A stretch of 14,070 bases of DNA from a bacterium HR41 (GTDB taxonomy: Bacteria; Actinomycetota; Thermoleophilia; Solirubrobacterales; Thermoleophilaceae). Positions 6,799 through 13,494 of the stretch are shown in pieces. Position 1 is the stretch's first letter; every line of letters starts with the position of its first letter. A program made the translations under genes and the position numbers. The notes under the pieces are model-generated. The model saw nothing but the letters and a program-made list of their open reading frames with translations. It had not been told where the DNA came from and ran no database searches. The DNA is taken from positions 1 to 14,070 of the forward strand of contig BEIR01000011.1 of assembly GCA_002898855.1 (NCBI GenBank). Reading direction: 5' to 3'.

Positions 6799-8142
6799 TC
6801 AGCGTCGATAGCGCTCGACCGGTTTCACGCCCTTGCGCGGCGCATGCGGATGGCGCAGCCAGAACTGCTCGAACGTCTCCGGCTTCTTCGGGTTCTGGGC
6901 CGCGATCCACTGTGCCGCCTCCCCAAGCACGGTCGGATCGATGGCGTTCTCGCTCGGCCCGGGGCAGGGTGCGTAGGTAGCTTGCGAACCGAGGTAGGGC
7001 ACCGGGCTCGTCAGGACGTTGCCCTGGAAACAGTTGCCCGTTCCGGAGCCGTCGTAGGCGAGGTCGCGGCCGTTGAGGTCCTTGCCGTCGAGCCCGAAGC
7101 GGTTGTTGCGTACGACGTTATTACGCAACGTCGCCGCTTCCCGCAGCTTCGGGTCGCTATCGCCGGCTAGCTCGAACTGCTGGACCATGCCGAAGCCGAC
7201 CAGCCAGTTCCCGAAGATGCGGTTGTTCTCGACGATCGTGCCCTGGCTTCCGAAGAGCAGGATGCCGATACCGATCGGGTAGGCCGACAGTCCTGCCGGC
7301 CCGCTCGTCGGGATCTTGAAGGGCGCTCCGCGGTAGTAGTTGAAGTTGTTCCAGAAGACGTCGTTGTCGGCGATGACGTTCTCTTCCGGAGGCGGATACT
7401 TCTCGGTCCGCAACGCGTTCGGGACGATGCCAACTCCGTTGTTGAAGAACTGGCTGCGGCGGATCGTCACGTAACGCATGTTCGTCCCCGAGAAGCCGAG
7501 AACGTTCAGATACGACTTCACGTTGGTGACGAACGAACGCTTCTTGCGGCCTTTTTGGGGCGGTGTCTGGCCGATGTAGAAGCCCGAGTCGTTGTTGTAG
7601 TACGCCTCGGAGTTGGACATCGTGCCGCCCTTGGAGTTGAAGGCGTAGATTCCGTAAACGCCGCAGCGTTCGGCGACGAGACGGTCGAGCGTGTAGCCGT
7701 CGGCGTTGACTACGAAGAAGCAGTTGGCTTTGTAGTTGCGCGCATAAAAGCCGCGGATCGTCACGCCGTCAGCGGCGTTGACGAAGAACGCGTTCTGGCC
7801 GCCGGCGCCGCGCACCCCCTTGCCGTCGAGACGCACACGGCGCGGGTTCTTGGGATCACCAACGATCCGCAGGCCGTCGTAGCGGCGACCGAGAATCTGC
7901 ACCCCCTCGCGGTAGGTGCCGGGACGCACGACGATCAGATCACGCCCCGTCGCCCGCTTGATGGCAGCACGGATCGTCTTGTAGCGGCAGCCGCGCTTGC
8001 AGACGACGAGCTTGCGACCCTTTTTCGACGCTGCCGGGACCTTGCCCGGATTGGCCGGGGGCGGGTATTCGGCAGCGAGCGCGGGGGGCGCGGCGAACGC
8101 CACAGCGCTCAGCGCCACCGCCAGGCTTGGCGTTTTGATCAT
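6799..8142 (-). CDS. Secreted right-handed parallel beta-helix protein (NosD/pectate-lyase-like fold)
   Basis: Exported protein of 447 residues whose biochemical role is unknown. Residues 1-24 form a Sec signal peptide (hydrophobic core LAVALSAVAFAA, likely cleavage after ALAA). Residues 45-81 match the N-terminal cap of parallel beta-helix proteins (YKTIRAAIKRA...DLIVVRPGTYREGV). About 250 residues of beta-helix coils follow, rich in N, G, Y and F and in patterns such as GVTIRGF, NSEAYYNNDSGFYI, IVENNRIFGNW and TLRNNVVRNNRFGL. C48 and C52 in CKRGC may form a disulfide. The fold is shared by polysaccharide lyases, surface glycan-binding proteins and NosD of the nitrous oxide reductase copper-maturation system; no lyase catalytic set could be identified. 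The ATG has a strong Shine-Dalgarno sequence (GGAGG, 9 bases away) and starts 22 bases after the oxidase stop, so the two genes are surely co-transcribed. Base composition is locally less GC-rich, mostly because of Asn/Tyr/Phe/Lys-rich repeats. Confidence 0.87.
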   Translation of the reverse strand: MIKTPSLAVALSAVAFAAPPALAAEYPPPANPGKVPAASKKGRKLVVCKRGCRYKTIRAAIKRATGRDLIVVRPGTYREGVQILGRRYDGLRIVGDPKNPRRVRLDGKGVRGAGGQNAFFVNAADGVTIRGFYARNYKANCFFVVNADGYTLDRLVAERCGVYGIYAFNSKGGTMSNSEAYYNNDSGFYIGQTPPQKGRKKRSFVTNVKSYLNVLGFSGTNMRYVTIRRSQFFNNGVGIVPNALRTEKYPPPEENVIADNDVFWNNFNYYRGAPFKIPTSGPAGLSAYPIGIGILLFGSQGTIVENNRIFGNWLVGFGMVQQFELAGDSDPKLREAATLRNNVVRNNRFGLDGKDLNGRDLAYDGSGTGNCFQGNVLTSPVPYLGSQATYAPCPGPSENAIDPTVLGEAAQWIAAQNPKKPETFEQFWLRHPHAPRKGVKPVERYRR

Positions 8143-8164
8143 CGTTTCCTTCCTCCCTCGTCGG

Positions 8165-9244
8165 TCATCTGGGATCGACCAAGTACCAGCCCGCCATGCC
8201 GGCGTCCTGGTGGCTGAAGACGTGGCAGTGGTAGAGCCAACGGCCGGGGTTGTCCTCGGTGAACGCGGCGGTGATCGTTTCGTTGGGCCCGACGGTCGGA
8301 CAGTCGACGAGCGCGCCCGCGCTGTCGCGCCAGCGGTGGCCGTGGATGTGGAAGGTGTGAAAGTTGGAGTCCATTCCGATCACGTGGATCGCGACACGCT
8401 CTCCCACGCGTGCGCGCAAGGTCGGTGTGTTACCGGCGAAAGCGCGACCGTTGATGCAGTGCAGCACGGTGTCGGCGCCCGTGATCTGGGGCGGGAAGTT
8501 GTGCAGGAAAAGCGCGTACTCGCGGTCGGGTCGGGCGGCGCCGCGTTCGCGTACGACGATCGCGCCGAACAGACCGCGGAAGGTGTTGAGGGTGTGGTTC
8601 GGCCCGTGGTCGTGGTAGGGCCAGACGCCCACCGAGTCGGGTGTCGCCTCCCAGACGTAGGTGAACTCCTCGCCGGGAGCGACGAAGCCACCGGCACGCG
8701 TGAACTCGCCCAGGTAGGCGCCGTCGTACTCGGGGTTGTAGCGCACCCCGTGCGGGTGCACCGTCAGAGCTTGGCGGAGCTGCTCGGCGCCGTTGCGGAA
8801 GTGCACGACAATGACGTCGCCGACCTCTGCTTCGAGCGTCGGCCCGGGGATGCGCGGCGGCCCGAGCGGGCGCGCGAAACCGGCCGACCACGCTTGGTAG
8901 GCGAGCGCGCGGAAGGTCACACGCGGGACGCGGCGGGCGTGCCACTCGTCGTAGCCGCGCGGTGTCACCTGCCAGCGGACCGGTCGCGCGACGAGCCAGT
9001 ACTCGCGCCGTCGGCCGCCGTCGGCCGGTGCAGGCGTCGCGAAGCTCAAGCTGTCTACCCGGTCGCGGCGCGCCGAAGCGGGACGGCGGAGCGACGCCGC
9101 GGCGGCATCGACCCGCTGCACGTCGCGCGCCGTGCGCACCGTGAAGTTGCGCTCGCCGAGGGCGCAGACGAAGAACGCGCCGCCCGTGGCCGCCAGAAAG
9201 TCGCGCCGCCCGAGGCGGGCGGAGAAGCGATCCCGCCCTCCCAT
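8165..9244 (-). CDS. Tat-exported multicopper oxidase, small two-domain (laccase-like) type
   Basis: Extracytoplasmic copper enzyme (359 residues) that oxidises a substrate (phenols, metal ions or a protein partner) and reduces oxygen to water. A twin-arginine signal is at the N-terminus (GRRDFLAATG, R13-R14) with a hydrophobic run to about 29, so the protein is probably folded and copper-loaded before export. All four copper-binding motifs are present: HPHG (H163, H165), HDH (H211, H213), HTFHIHGH (H296, H299, H301) and HCHVFSHQDAGM (H339, C340, H341, H345, M350). M350 is the expected axial type-1 ligand. The length and arrangement suit two-domain, trimer-forming small laccases rather than three-domain enzymes. 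A nitrite reductase-type cupredoxin enzyme is the alternative, but the HCH motif argues for a multicopper oxidase. It heads a copper-protein operon under a promoter containing a palindrome. The ATG at 9244 lacks a Shine-Dalgarno sequence, consistent with a near-leaderless mRNA. Confidence 0.93.
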   Translation of the reverse strand: MGGRDRFSARLGRRDFLAATGGAFFVCALGERNFTVRTARDVQRVDAAAASLRRPASARRDRVDSLSFATPAPADGGRRREYWLVARPVRWQVTPRGYDEWHARRVPRVTFRALAYQAWSAGFARPLGPPRIPGPTLEAEVGDVIVVHFRNGAEQLRQALTVHPHGVRYNPEYDGAYLGEFTRAGGFVAPGEEFTYVWEATPDSVGVWPYHDHGPNHTLNTFRGLFGAIVVRERGAARPDREYALFLHNFPPQITGADTVLHCINGRAFAGNTPTLRARVGERVAIHVIGMDSNFHTFHIHGHRWRDSAGALVDCPTVGPNETITAAFTEDNPGRWLYHCHVFSHQDAGMAGWYLVDPR

Positions 9245-9254
9245 CTGACGCCAA

Positions 9255-9271
9255 TAGATACTCGGTATCTA
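9255..9271. promoter_or_regulatory. Perfect palindromic operator candidate over the oxidase promoter
   Basis: TAGATAC-TCG-GTATCTA is a perfect 7-base inverted repeat with a 3-base centre. It is AT-rich against the very GC-rich surroundings and covers the -10 box and the adjacent spacer of the oxidase promoter, the classical place for a repressor site. The cognate regulator is not evident: no regulator gene is immediately adjacent, and the nearby PadR is only one candidate. Confidence 0.6.
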
Positions 9272-9283
9272 GGCTGAGGTCAA
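9255..9283 (-). promoter_or_regulatory. Promoter of the multicopper oxidase operon
   Basis: Read on the minus strand: -35 TTGACC (9283-9278, five of six consensus bases), a 17-base spacer (9277-9261) and -10 TATCTA (9260-9255). The start codon begins only 10 bases after the -10 box, so the 5' untranslated leader would be about 3-4 bases. This is the best two-element promoter in the window. Confidence 0.65.
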
Positions 9284-9372
9284 GGGTCGGCGCTCGGCAT
9301 TTCGTCGATCACTGGTCCGGAGCCGGGGGCGGATAGGTGCCCGGAGACACCGTGGTCGACCGACGCAGCACC

Positions 9373-10125
9373 CTATCGGAACAGATCGTGGGCTCGCTCG
9401 CGCAACAGCGCCGCCGCACCTGGCCCGTCGTCGCGCTGGACGAAGCGGCCGAGCCCGTGCAGGAGCACCGCGGCTCGGCCGTCGGCCTTGCCGCGCACCA
9501 GCTCGGCGGCAGCAGCTACTGCATCGGCGATCGCTATCGTCGTCGCTCTCAGCTCGCGTCCCGAGCGGTCGCTCGCTCCCCGCAGGTCGAGCAGCGGGGT
9601 GAGCCCCGCGCAGCCGAGCGCCACGTCGACCGTGCCCACGCGGAACGGGCGACCGAAGCTGTCGGTGACGACGATCGCGGGTGCGACGCCGCGCACGCGC
9701 GCGATTCCGCGCCGCAGTTCGCGCGCCGAGCGGTCGGGGTCGCACGGCAACAGAACCACGGTGCCGGGTTCCGTGTTCGACTGATCCACCCCGGCGTTGG
9801 CGCACACGAAGCCGTGGTGCGTTTCGCAGATCAGAACGCCCGGACCGACCCGTACGAGCGCGCGTGACTCGTCGAGGACCGCCTGGACGAGACGCGGGTC
9901 CTTGCCGAGCTTCCTCGCCAGAGCGCGAGCACGCGCGGAGGGCGTGATCGTCGCCAGCGGCCGGATGCGACCCTCGGCTTTCGAGACCACCTTGTGGGCG
10001 ACACAGAGCACCTCCTCTCCCGTGACTCCCTTCGGCAGGCTCTCGGCGAGCAGCGTCGCGAGATCGCACCCCGGTGAAATCTCGGGGAGCGGCGGCAGCG
10101 GCTCGACAATCAGACGGTCGCTCAC
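9373..10125 (-). CDS. cofE: CofE: coenzyme F420-0:L-glutamate ligase, single-domain
   Basis: Cytosolic GTP-dependent ligase that adds gamma-linked glutamates to F420-0 (or dehydro-F420-0). It is 250 residues, the length of archaeal CofE, and contains the family signatures VLCVAHKVVSKAEGR (39-53), ICETHHGFVCANAGVDQSN (99-117) and DSFGRPFRVGTVDVALGCAG (155-174), which carry the metal- and GTP-binding residues. Mycobacterial FbiB has the same domain fused to a C-terminal FMN-dependent nitroreductase-like domain that reduces dehydro-F420. That domain is absent here and no separate copy is in the window. The GTG start at 10125 overlaps the cofC stop by 4 bases (GTGA), supporting this start and coupled translation. 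The frame remains open far upstream, antisense-free start choices there lack family similarity. Confidence 0.95.
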   Translation of the reverse strand: MSDRLIVEPLPPLPEISPGCDLATLLAESLPKGVTGEEVLCVAHKVVSKAEGRIRPLATITPSARARALARKLGKDPRLVQAVLDESRALVRVGPGVLICETHHGFVCANAGVDQSNTEPGTVVLLPCDPDRSARELRRGIARVRGVAPAIVVTDSFGRPFRVGTVDVALGCAGLTPLLDLRGASDRSGRELRATTIAIADAVAAAAELVRGKADGRAAVLLHGLGRFVQRDDGPGAAALLRERAHDLFR

Positions 10126-10997
10126 TTCGCGGTCGTAGCCGCTGGCGAGCCGAGCCTGGCACCCGCCGGTGGGCGCAGGTCGGCGCTCGCGGCGGCCGCG
10201 GCGACCGCGTCGGCCAGCTCGCGCTCGGCCGCGGTGCGGCCGCTGCGGCCGGCGAGCGACGACGCCGCGGCGGCTAGGTCGTCGACGGTGTCGATGTCGA
10301 GCGCCAGCCGGCTGTCGCGCAAGAACGCCCAGCTGCGGCCGCTGGCGATCGCCAGAGCACGGTGGCGTTCGCAGCTGCCGTCGCCGAACGAAGGGCGGAT
10401 CGCGTCCGCCGGCGACAGGGCCAGCGCGTTCGTGCCGGTTCCGTGGCGGTCGGGGACGATCACGATCGCGCGGCTGCGCGCAGCGTGCACGAGCGTCGCG
10501 AGCGCGTCCGCCGTGACGAGCGGTATATCGGCGGGCAAGAGGACGACGTGGCTGGCGCCGAGCTCGTCGCAAGCGATCGACGCGCCTAGCTCGGCGGCGC
10601 CCGACTGACCGGGGTTGCTTGCGTCCTCCACAGTCCGGTCGGCACGCGCTCGAGCGACCGCCGCACCGGAAGCACAGCCGACGACAGCGACGGTGGCGTC
10701 GATCTCGCGACAGCTCGCCACCGCCTCGAGAGTGTTCGCGAGCAGCGCTTCGGCAAGCCGGGCGCGCGCAGCGGCAGGGACGACAGGGGAGAGACGCTGT
10801 TTGGCGGACGCGAACGCTTTCGCTGTCACCACGCAGACAACCCGCTGCGACCTCTGCGCGCAGTTGGCGAGGGCGGTGTCGGGCGCGCGGCCGGTACTGC
10901 TTGCGCCTCCGCTGCTCCCGCTCCTACTGCGGCCGCTGCCGCCACCACCATCGCTGCCCCCGGCCCTGCCGCTCTGGTCCCGGTCGCGGCTCGTCAA
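10122..10997 (-). CDS. cofC: CofC/FbiD: phospholactate (or phosphoenolpyruvate) guanylyltransferase
   Basis: Cytosolic nucleotidyltransferase that uses GTP to activate 2-phospholactate or phosphoenolpyruvate for CofD. The core runs from about residue 53 (VVCVVTAKAFASAKQRLS) and shows the family motifs LLPADIPLV (154-161), VPDRHGTGTNALALSP (181-196) and PSFGDGSCERH (202-212). At 291 residues it is clearly longer than the roughly 210 typical of the family. The first 50 residues are a Gly/Ser/Arg-rich low-complexity leader and the C-terminus also has an alanine-rich tail. The TTG start at 10997 forms a 4-base overlap with the cofD stop (TTGA), which favours it, but an internal start just before V53 (in-frame GTGs in the VVCVV stretch) would give a normal-size protein. 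Its own stop overlaps cofE by GTGA. Confidence 0.9.
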   Translation of the reverse strand: MTSRDRDQSGRAGGSDGGGGSGRSRSGSSGGASSTGRAPDTALANCAQRSQRVVCVVTAKAFASAKQRLSPVVPAAARARLAEALLANTLEAVASCREIDATVAVVGCASGAAVARARADRTVEDASNPGQSGAAELGASIACDELGASHVVLLPADIPLVTADALATLVHAARSRAIVIVPDRHGTGTNALALSPADAIRPSFGDGSCERHRALAIASGRSWAFLRDSRLALDIDTVDDLAAAASSLAGRSGRTAAERELADAVAAAAASADLRPPAGARLGSPAATTAK

Positions 10998-11947
10998 GGT
11001 GCCTTCGCCCCCTCGCTTCTCGTGGTCGTCGGCGGAATCCTCGCACCGAGTTCGCGTCCGAGCGACAACACCGCTTGCGCGACACGGGCACGGCCGGCGC
11101 GATCGTCCATGCGCGTGTCGGTCACCCGATGTGGCAACCCGTCCACGGGCTCGTCAGCGACGATGCCGTCCACGAGACCGGCGTAGGCGTTCGCGATCCC
11201 ACGCGCACTCGATTCGATTCCGGCGAAAGCGCAAAAAGCGTCGGTCGGTCCCTTGACTGCGCGCCCGCCGACGAAGGGGCTGACCGCGATAGCCGGCACC
11301 GTGCGCGCGGCAAGTGCCACCCGCACGCCACGCACCGCGAGTATCGGCCCGATCGAGATGACTGGGTTCGATGGTCCGATCACGATCAACCGAGCGCTGT
11401 GAAGCGCCGCCTCGACCTCGCGCGTCGGTGCCGCGTCGTCGGCGGCCTCGACCTCGACCGCCTCGATCGGCCCGCGTGCTCGCTCGCGAACCATGAACTC
11501 CTGGAAGTCGAACCAGCTGCCGGCCGCGCGTACGCGTGTGCGCAGTTCGGTGTCGGTGGCCGGCAGCACCCGCGTCCGCACGCCGACCGCGTCGGCGACC
11601 GCCTGTTGGGCGACCGTTTTGCGCCGTCCCGCGCGGAGCAGCTCGGTGCGGATCAGGCACAGCGCCAGATCGCGGTCGCCGAGACGGAACCACGGGTCCC
11701 GCCCGTAGGCGGCAAGCGCCTCCATAACGTGCCAGCTATCGCCGCGGATGCCGTACCCGCGCGGATCGATGAGGTCGGCGAGCCAGTAGGTGACAAGGTC
11801 GGGATCTGGCGACACGTGCACGCCGTAAACCCAAACGTCGTCGGCGACGTTGGCGATCACGGCGAGGTCGGCAGGGTCGGCCAGCGCTTCGGCGAGGGCG
11901 CGCGCCAGCTTCGCGCCGCCGGTGCCTCCCGACAGAAGCGCGATCAT
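10994..11947 (-). CDS. cofD: CofD/FbiA: 2-phospho-L-lactate (or enolpyruvyl) transferase
   Basis: Cytosolic transferase that moves the phospho-three-carbon unit from the CofC product onto FO, giving F420-0 or dehydro-F420-0. The protein is 317 residues, normal for the family. Characteristic stretches are the N-terminal GGTGGAK (7-13), IANVADDVWVYGVHVSPDPD (31-50) with the conserved aspartates, DPRGYGIRGDSW (61-72), WFRLGDRDLALCLIRTELL (86-104) and IGPSNPVISIGPIL. The ATG at 11947 sits 15 bases after the npdG stop with only a weak purine-rich site (GGCGG) ahead. It is the second gene of the npdG-cofD-cofC-cofE unit. Whether the donor carries a lactyl or enolpyruvyl group cannot be decided from this sequence. 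Confidence 0.95.
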   Translation of the reverse strand: MIALLSGGTGGAKLARALAEALADPADLAVIANVADDVWVYGVHVSPDPDLVTYWLADLIDPRGYGIRGDSWHVMEALAAYGRDPWFRLGDRDLALCLIRTELLRAGRRKTVAQQAVADAVGVRTRVLPATDTELRTRVRAAGSWFDFQEFMVRERARGPIEAVEVEAADDAAPTREVEAALHSARLIVIGPSNPVISIGPILAVRGVRVALAARTVPAIAVSPFVGGRAVKGPTDAFCAFAGIESSARGIANAYAGLVDGIVADEPVDGLPHRVTDTRMDDRAGRARVAQAVLSLGRELGARIPPTTTRSEGAKAP

Positions 11948-11962
11948 CGCCGCCAGCTCGTG

Positions 11963-12655
11963 TCAATCCGCCCAGTGTCCGGCGGCGTCTTCGGGGAGTC
12001 CGGTGATGCGCACCCCGGCGTGGGTTCGGTAGCGGCGGTTGATCGAGATCAGCAGCGGCGTCAAGCCCTCGATCATCCGCGCCATCTCGAGCGGGCCGCA
12101 GTCGACCGGCCGCAGCCCGTCGATGCGCAGCACGAGCTCGGCGACACGCCGTCGGGCTGCGCGTCGGTCGCCGGCGATCAGAACGTCCTCGTCGAGCTGT
12201 TCGTCGAGCCGACGCAGGCGGTCGGCGGAGACGGTGTGAAAAGCGCTGACGACGTCGACGCCGTCGGGAACCATTTCGGCCGCTTGCTCGGCCGCCGACC
12301 CCTGGGGCACGCCGAGGAGCCGCGTCGCCTTGCCCGAGAACGCCGCCGCTAGCGGAACGGTGGCGTCGACCAGCACCTGCCCCGGCTGGAGCACAGGCTT
12401 GAGACGCGTGAGGTTCTCGGACTGGGCGCGGAACGGCACGCAGAGCAGGACCACGTCGCCGCGGGTCGCTGCCTCCTCGTTGACCGCCGCTTCCGCCGAC
12501 GCCTGGGGCAAGACCTCGCGCAGACGGGAGACGGCCTCGTTAGCGCGCCCGATGTCGCGCGACCCGACGACCACGGGCTCGCCCGCAGCGGCGAGCCGCA
12601 AAGCGAGACCGAACCCGAGCGCGCCCGTCCCGCCGATGATCGGTACCGTCGCCAC
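11963..12655 (-). CDS. npdG: NpdG/FNO: F420H2-NADP+ oxidoreductase
   Basis: Cytosolic enzyme that exchanges hydride between F420 and NADP(H), supplying F420H2 in aerobic actinobacteria. It is 230 residues, normal for the family, and consists of one Rossmann domain: IIGGTGALGFGLALRLAAAG (6-25), then VVVGSRD (28-34), where R33 fits the NADP 2'-phosphate pocket. VLVDATVPL (95-103), SAAEQAAEMVPDG and VVSAFHTVSA (134-143) are typical of archaeal and actinobacterial FNO. It heads the F420 operon. The GTG start at 12655 lacks a Shine-Dalgarno sequence and lies 9 bases after a TAGGCT -10 box, suggesting a leaderless mRNA. Placing the enzyme with cofD, cofC and cofE couples making the cofactor to reducing it. 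Confidence 0.93.
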   Translation of the reverse strand: MATVPIIGGTGALGFGLALRLAAAGEPVVVGSRDIGRANEAVSRLREVLPQASAEAAVNEEAATRGDVVLLCVPFRAQSENLTRLKPVLQPGQVLVDATVPLAAAFSGKATRLLGVPQGSAAEQAAEMVPDGVDVVSAFHTVSADRLRRLDEQLDEDVLIAGDRRAARRRVAELVLRIDGLRPVDCGPLEMARMIEGLTPLLISINRRYRTHAGVRITGLPEDAAGHWAD

Positions 12656-12732
12656 AGGCGCGCGAGCCTAGCGCAAGGGCGCAGGGCGAGCGGCTCGCGC
12701 GAGTCCGGCGCTGGTTTAGGTTGACGAGCGTG
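12656..12732. promoter_or_regulatory. Divergent promoter region between npdG and the SDR gene
   Basis: Minus strand: -10 box TAGGCT (12670-12665), 9 bases before the npdG GTG. Plus strand: -10 box TAGGTT (12717-12722), 7 bases before an in-frame GTG at 12730 and 10 before the ATG at 12733. Neither gene has a Shine-Dalgarno sequence, so both are probably leaderless. Between the boxes lie overlapping GC-rich symmetries: GCGAG-CGG-CTCGC (12686-12698) and the palindrome CTCGCGCGAG (12694-12703). They could bind a shared regulator but may equally reflect base composition. No good -35 elements are visible. Confidence 0.5.
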
Positions 12733-13494
12733 ATGCTCACGATGCGCGGAATCGAGGGAAGGGTGGCGGTCGTCACGGGCGGCGCAAGCGGCATCGGCGC
12801 GGCGACGTGCCGGCGTCTCGCTGAGGAGGGAGCGCGCGTCGCCGTCGTCGATATCGACATGGCCGGTGCCGAGCGCGTAGCCCACGAGACCGGCGGGCGC
12901 CCGTACCGGTGCGACGTGGCTGACGTCGACCAAGTGCGCGCCACGGTCGGCGCGGTCGAGCGCGAGCTCGGCGCCGTCGACCTGCTCGTAAACAATGCCG
13001 GTACCGACGAGTTCGGTTTCCTCGTCGAAACTCGCCCCGAGCAGTGGGACCGCGTTCTGGCGATCAATCTGCGCGGTGTCATCGCCTGTACGCACGCGGT
13101 CCTCGCCGGCATGCAGGAGCGCCGATTCGGGCGCATCGTGAACGTCGCTTCGGAGGCGGGGCGAGTCGGCTCGCGCGGCTCGAGCGTCTATTCGGCCGCC
13201 AAGGCAGGGGTGATCGGTTTCACCAAGGCCGTGGCACGGGAGGGAGCGCGCTACGGCGTCACGTGCAACGCGGTGGCGCTGGGCCCGATCGAGACGCCGC
13301 TCTTGATGGCGGCCCCCGAGCACCTCGGCGAACGGGGGCGCAAGTTGATCGAGACGATGGTCGGCTCGACTGCGCTGCGGCGGATCGGTCGACCGGAGGA
13401 GGTCGCGGGAGCGATCGTCTTCCTGCTGAGCGACGACGCGAGCTACATCACCGGCGAGACGCTCGGTGTGAGCGGCGGACTCGGCATGGTCTAG
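12733..13494 (+). CDS. Short-chain dehydrogenase/reductase (SDR), FabG/3-hydroxyacyl-type
   Basis: Cytosolic NAD(P)-dependent oxidoreductase of the classical SDR family, 253 residues from the ATG at 12733. Motifs: TGGASGIG (15-22) for cofactor binding, D40 at the end of the second strand (VAVVDID), which favours NAD over NADP, NNAG (87-90), N112, and the catalytic triad S140-Y153-K157 in VYSAAK. The C-terminal ITGETLGVSGGLG is standard for FabG-like enzymes. The substrate is unknown; the following HMG-CoA lyase gene suggests acyl-CoA or branched-chain carbon metabolism, but a link is unproven. Alternative starts are TTG 12721, GTG 12730 and ATG 12742. GTG 12730 fits the 7-base distance from the -10 box, and ATG 12742 fits the conserved core. 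The enzyme has no F420-binding fold. Confidence 0.9.
   Translation: MLTMRGIEGRVAVVTGGASGIGAATCRRLAEEGARVAVVDIDMAGAERVAHETGGRPYRCDVADVDQVRATVGAVERELGAVDLLVNNAGTDEFGFLVETRPEQWDRVLAINLRGVIACTHAVLAGMQERRFGRIVNVASEAGRVGSRGSSVYSAAKAGVIGFTKAVAREGARYGVTCNAVALGPIETPLLMAAPEHLGERGRKLIETMVGSTALRRIGRPEEVAGAIVFLLSDDASYITGETLGVSGGLGMV

Noticed and set aside
9353..9360. GGTCGACC palindrome near the end of cofE
   Set aside because: It does not extend beyond 8 bases and has no promoter or hairpin context; such GC-rich short palindromes recur throughout.
10619..12352. A 577-codon plus-strand frame antisense to cofC, cofD and npdG
   Set aside because: It runs through three recognised genes, has an Arg/Ala/Gln-rich composition with no family similarity, and is a compositional shadow.
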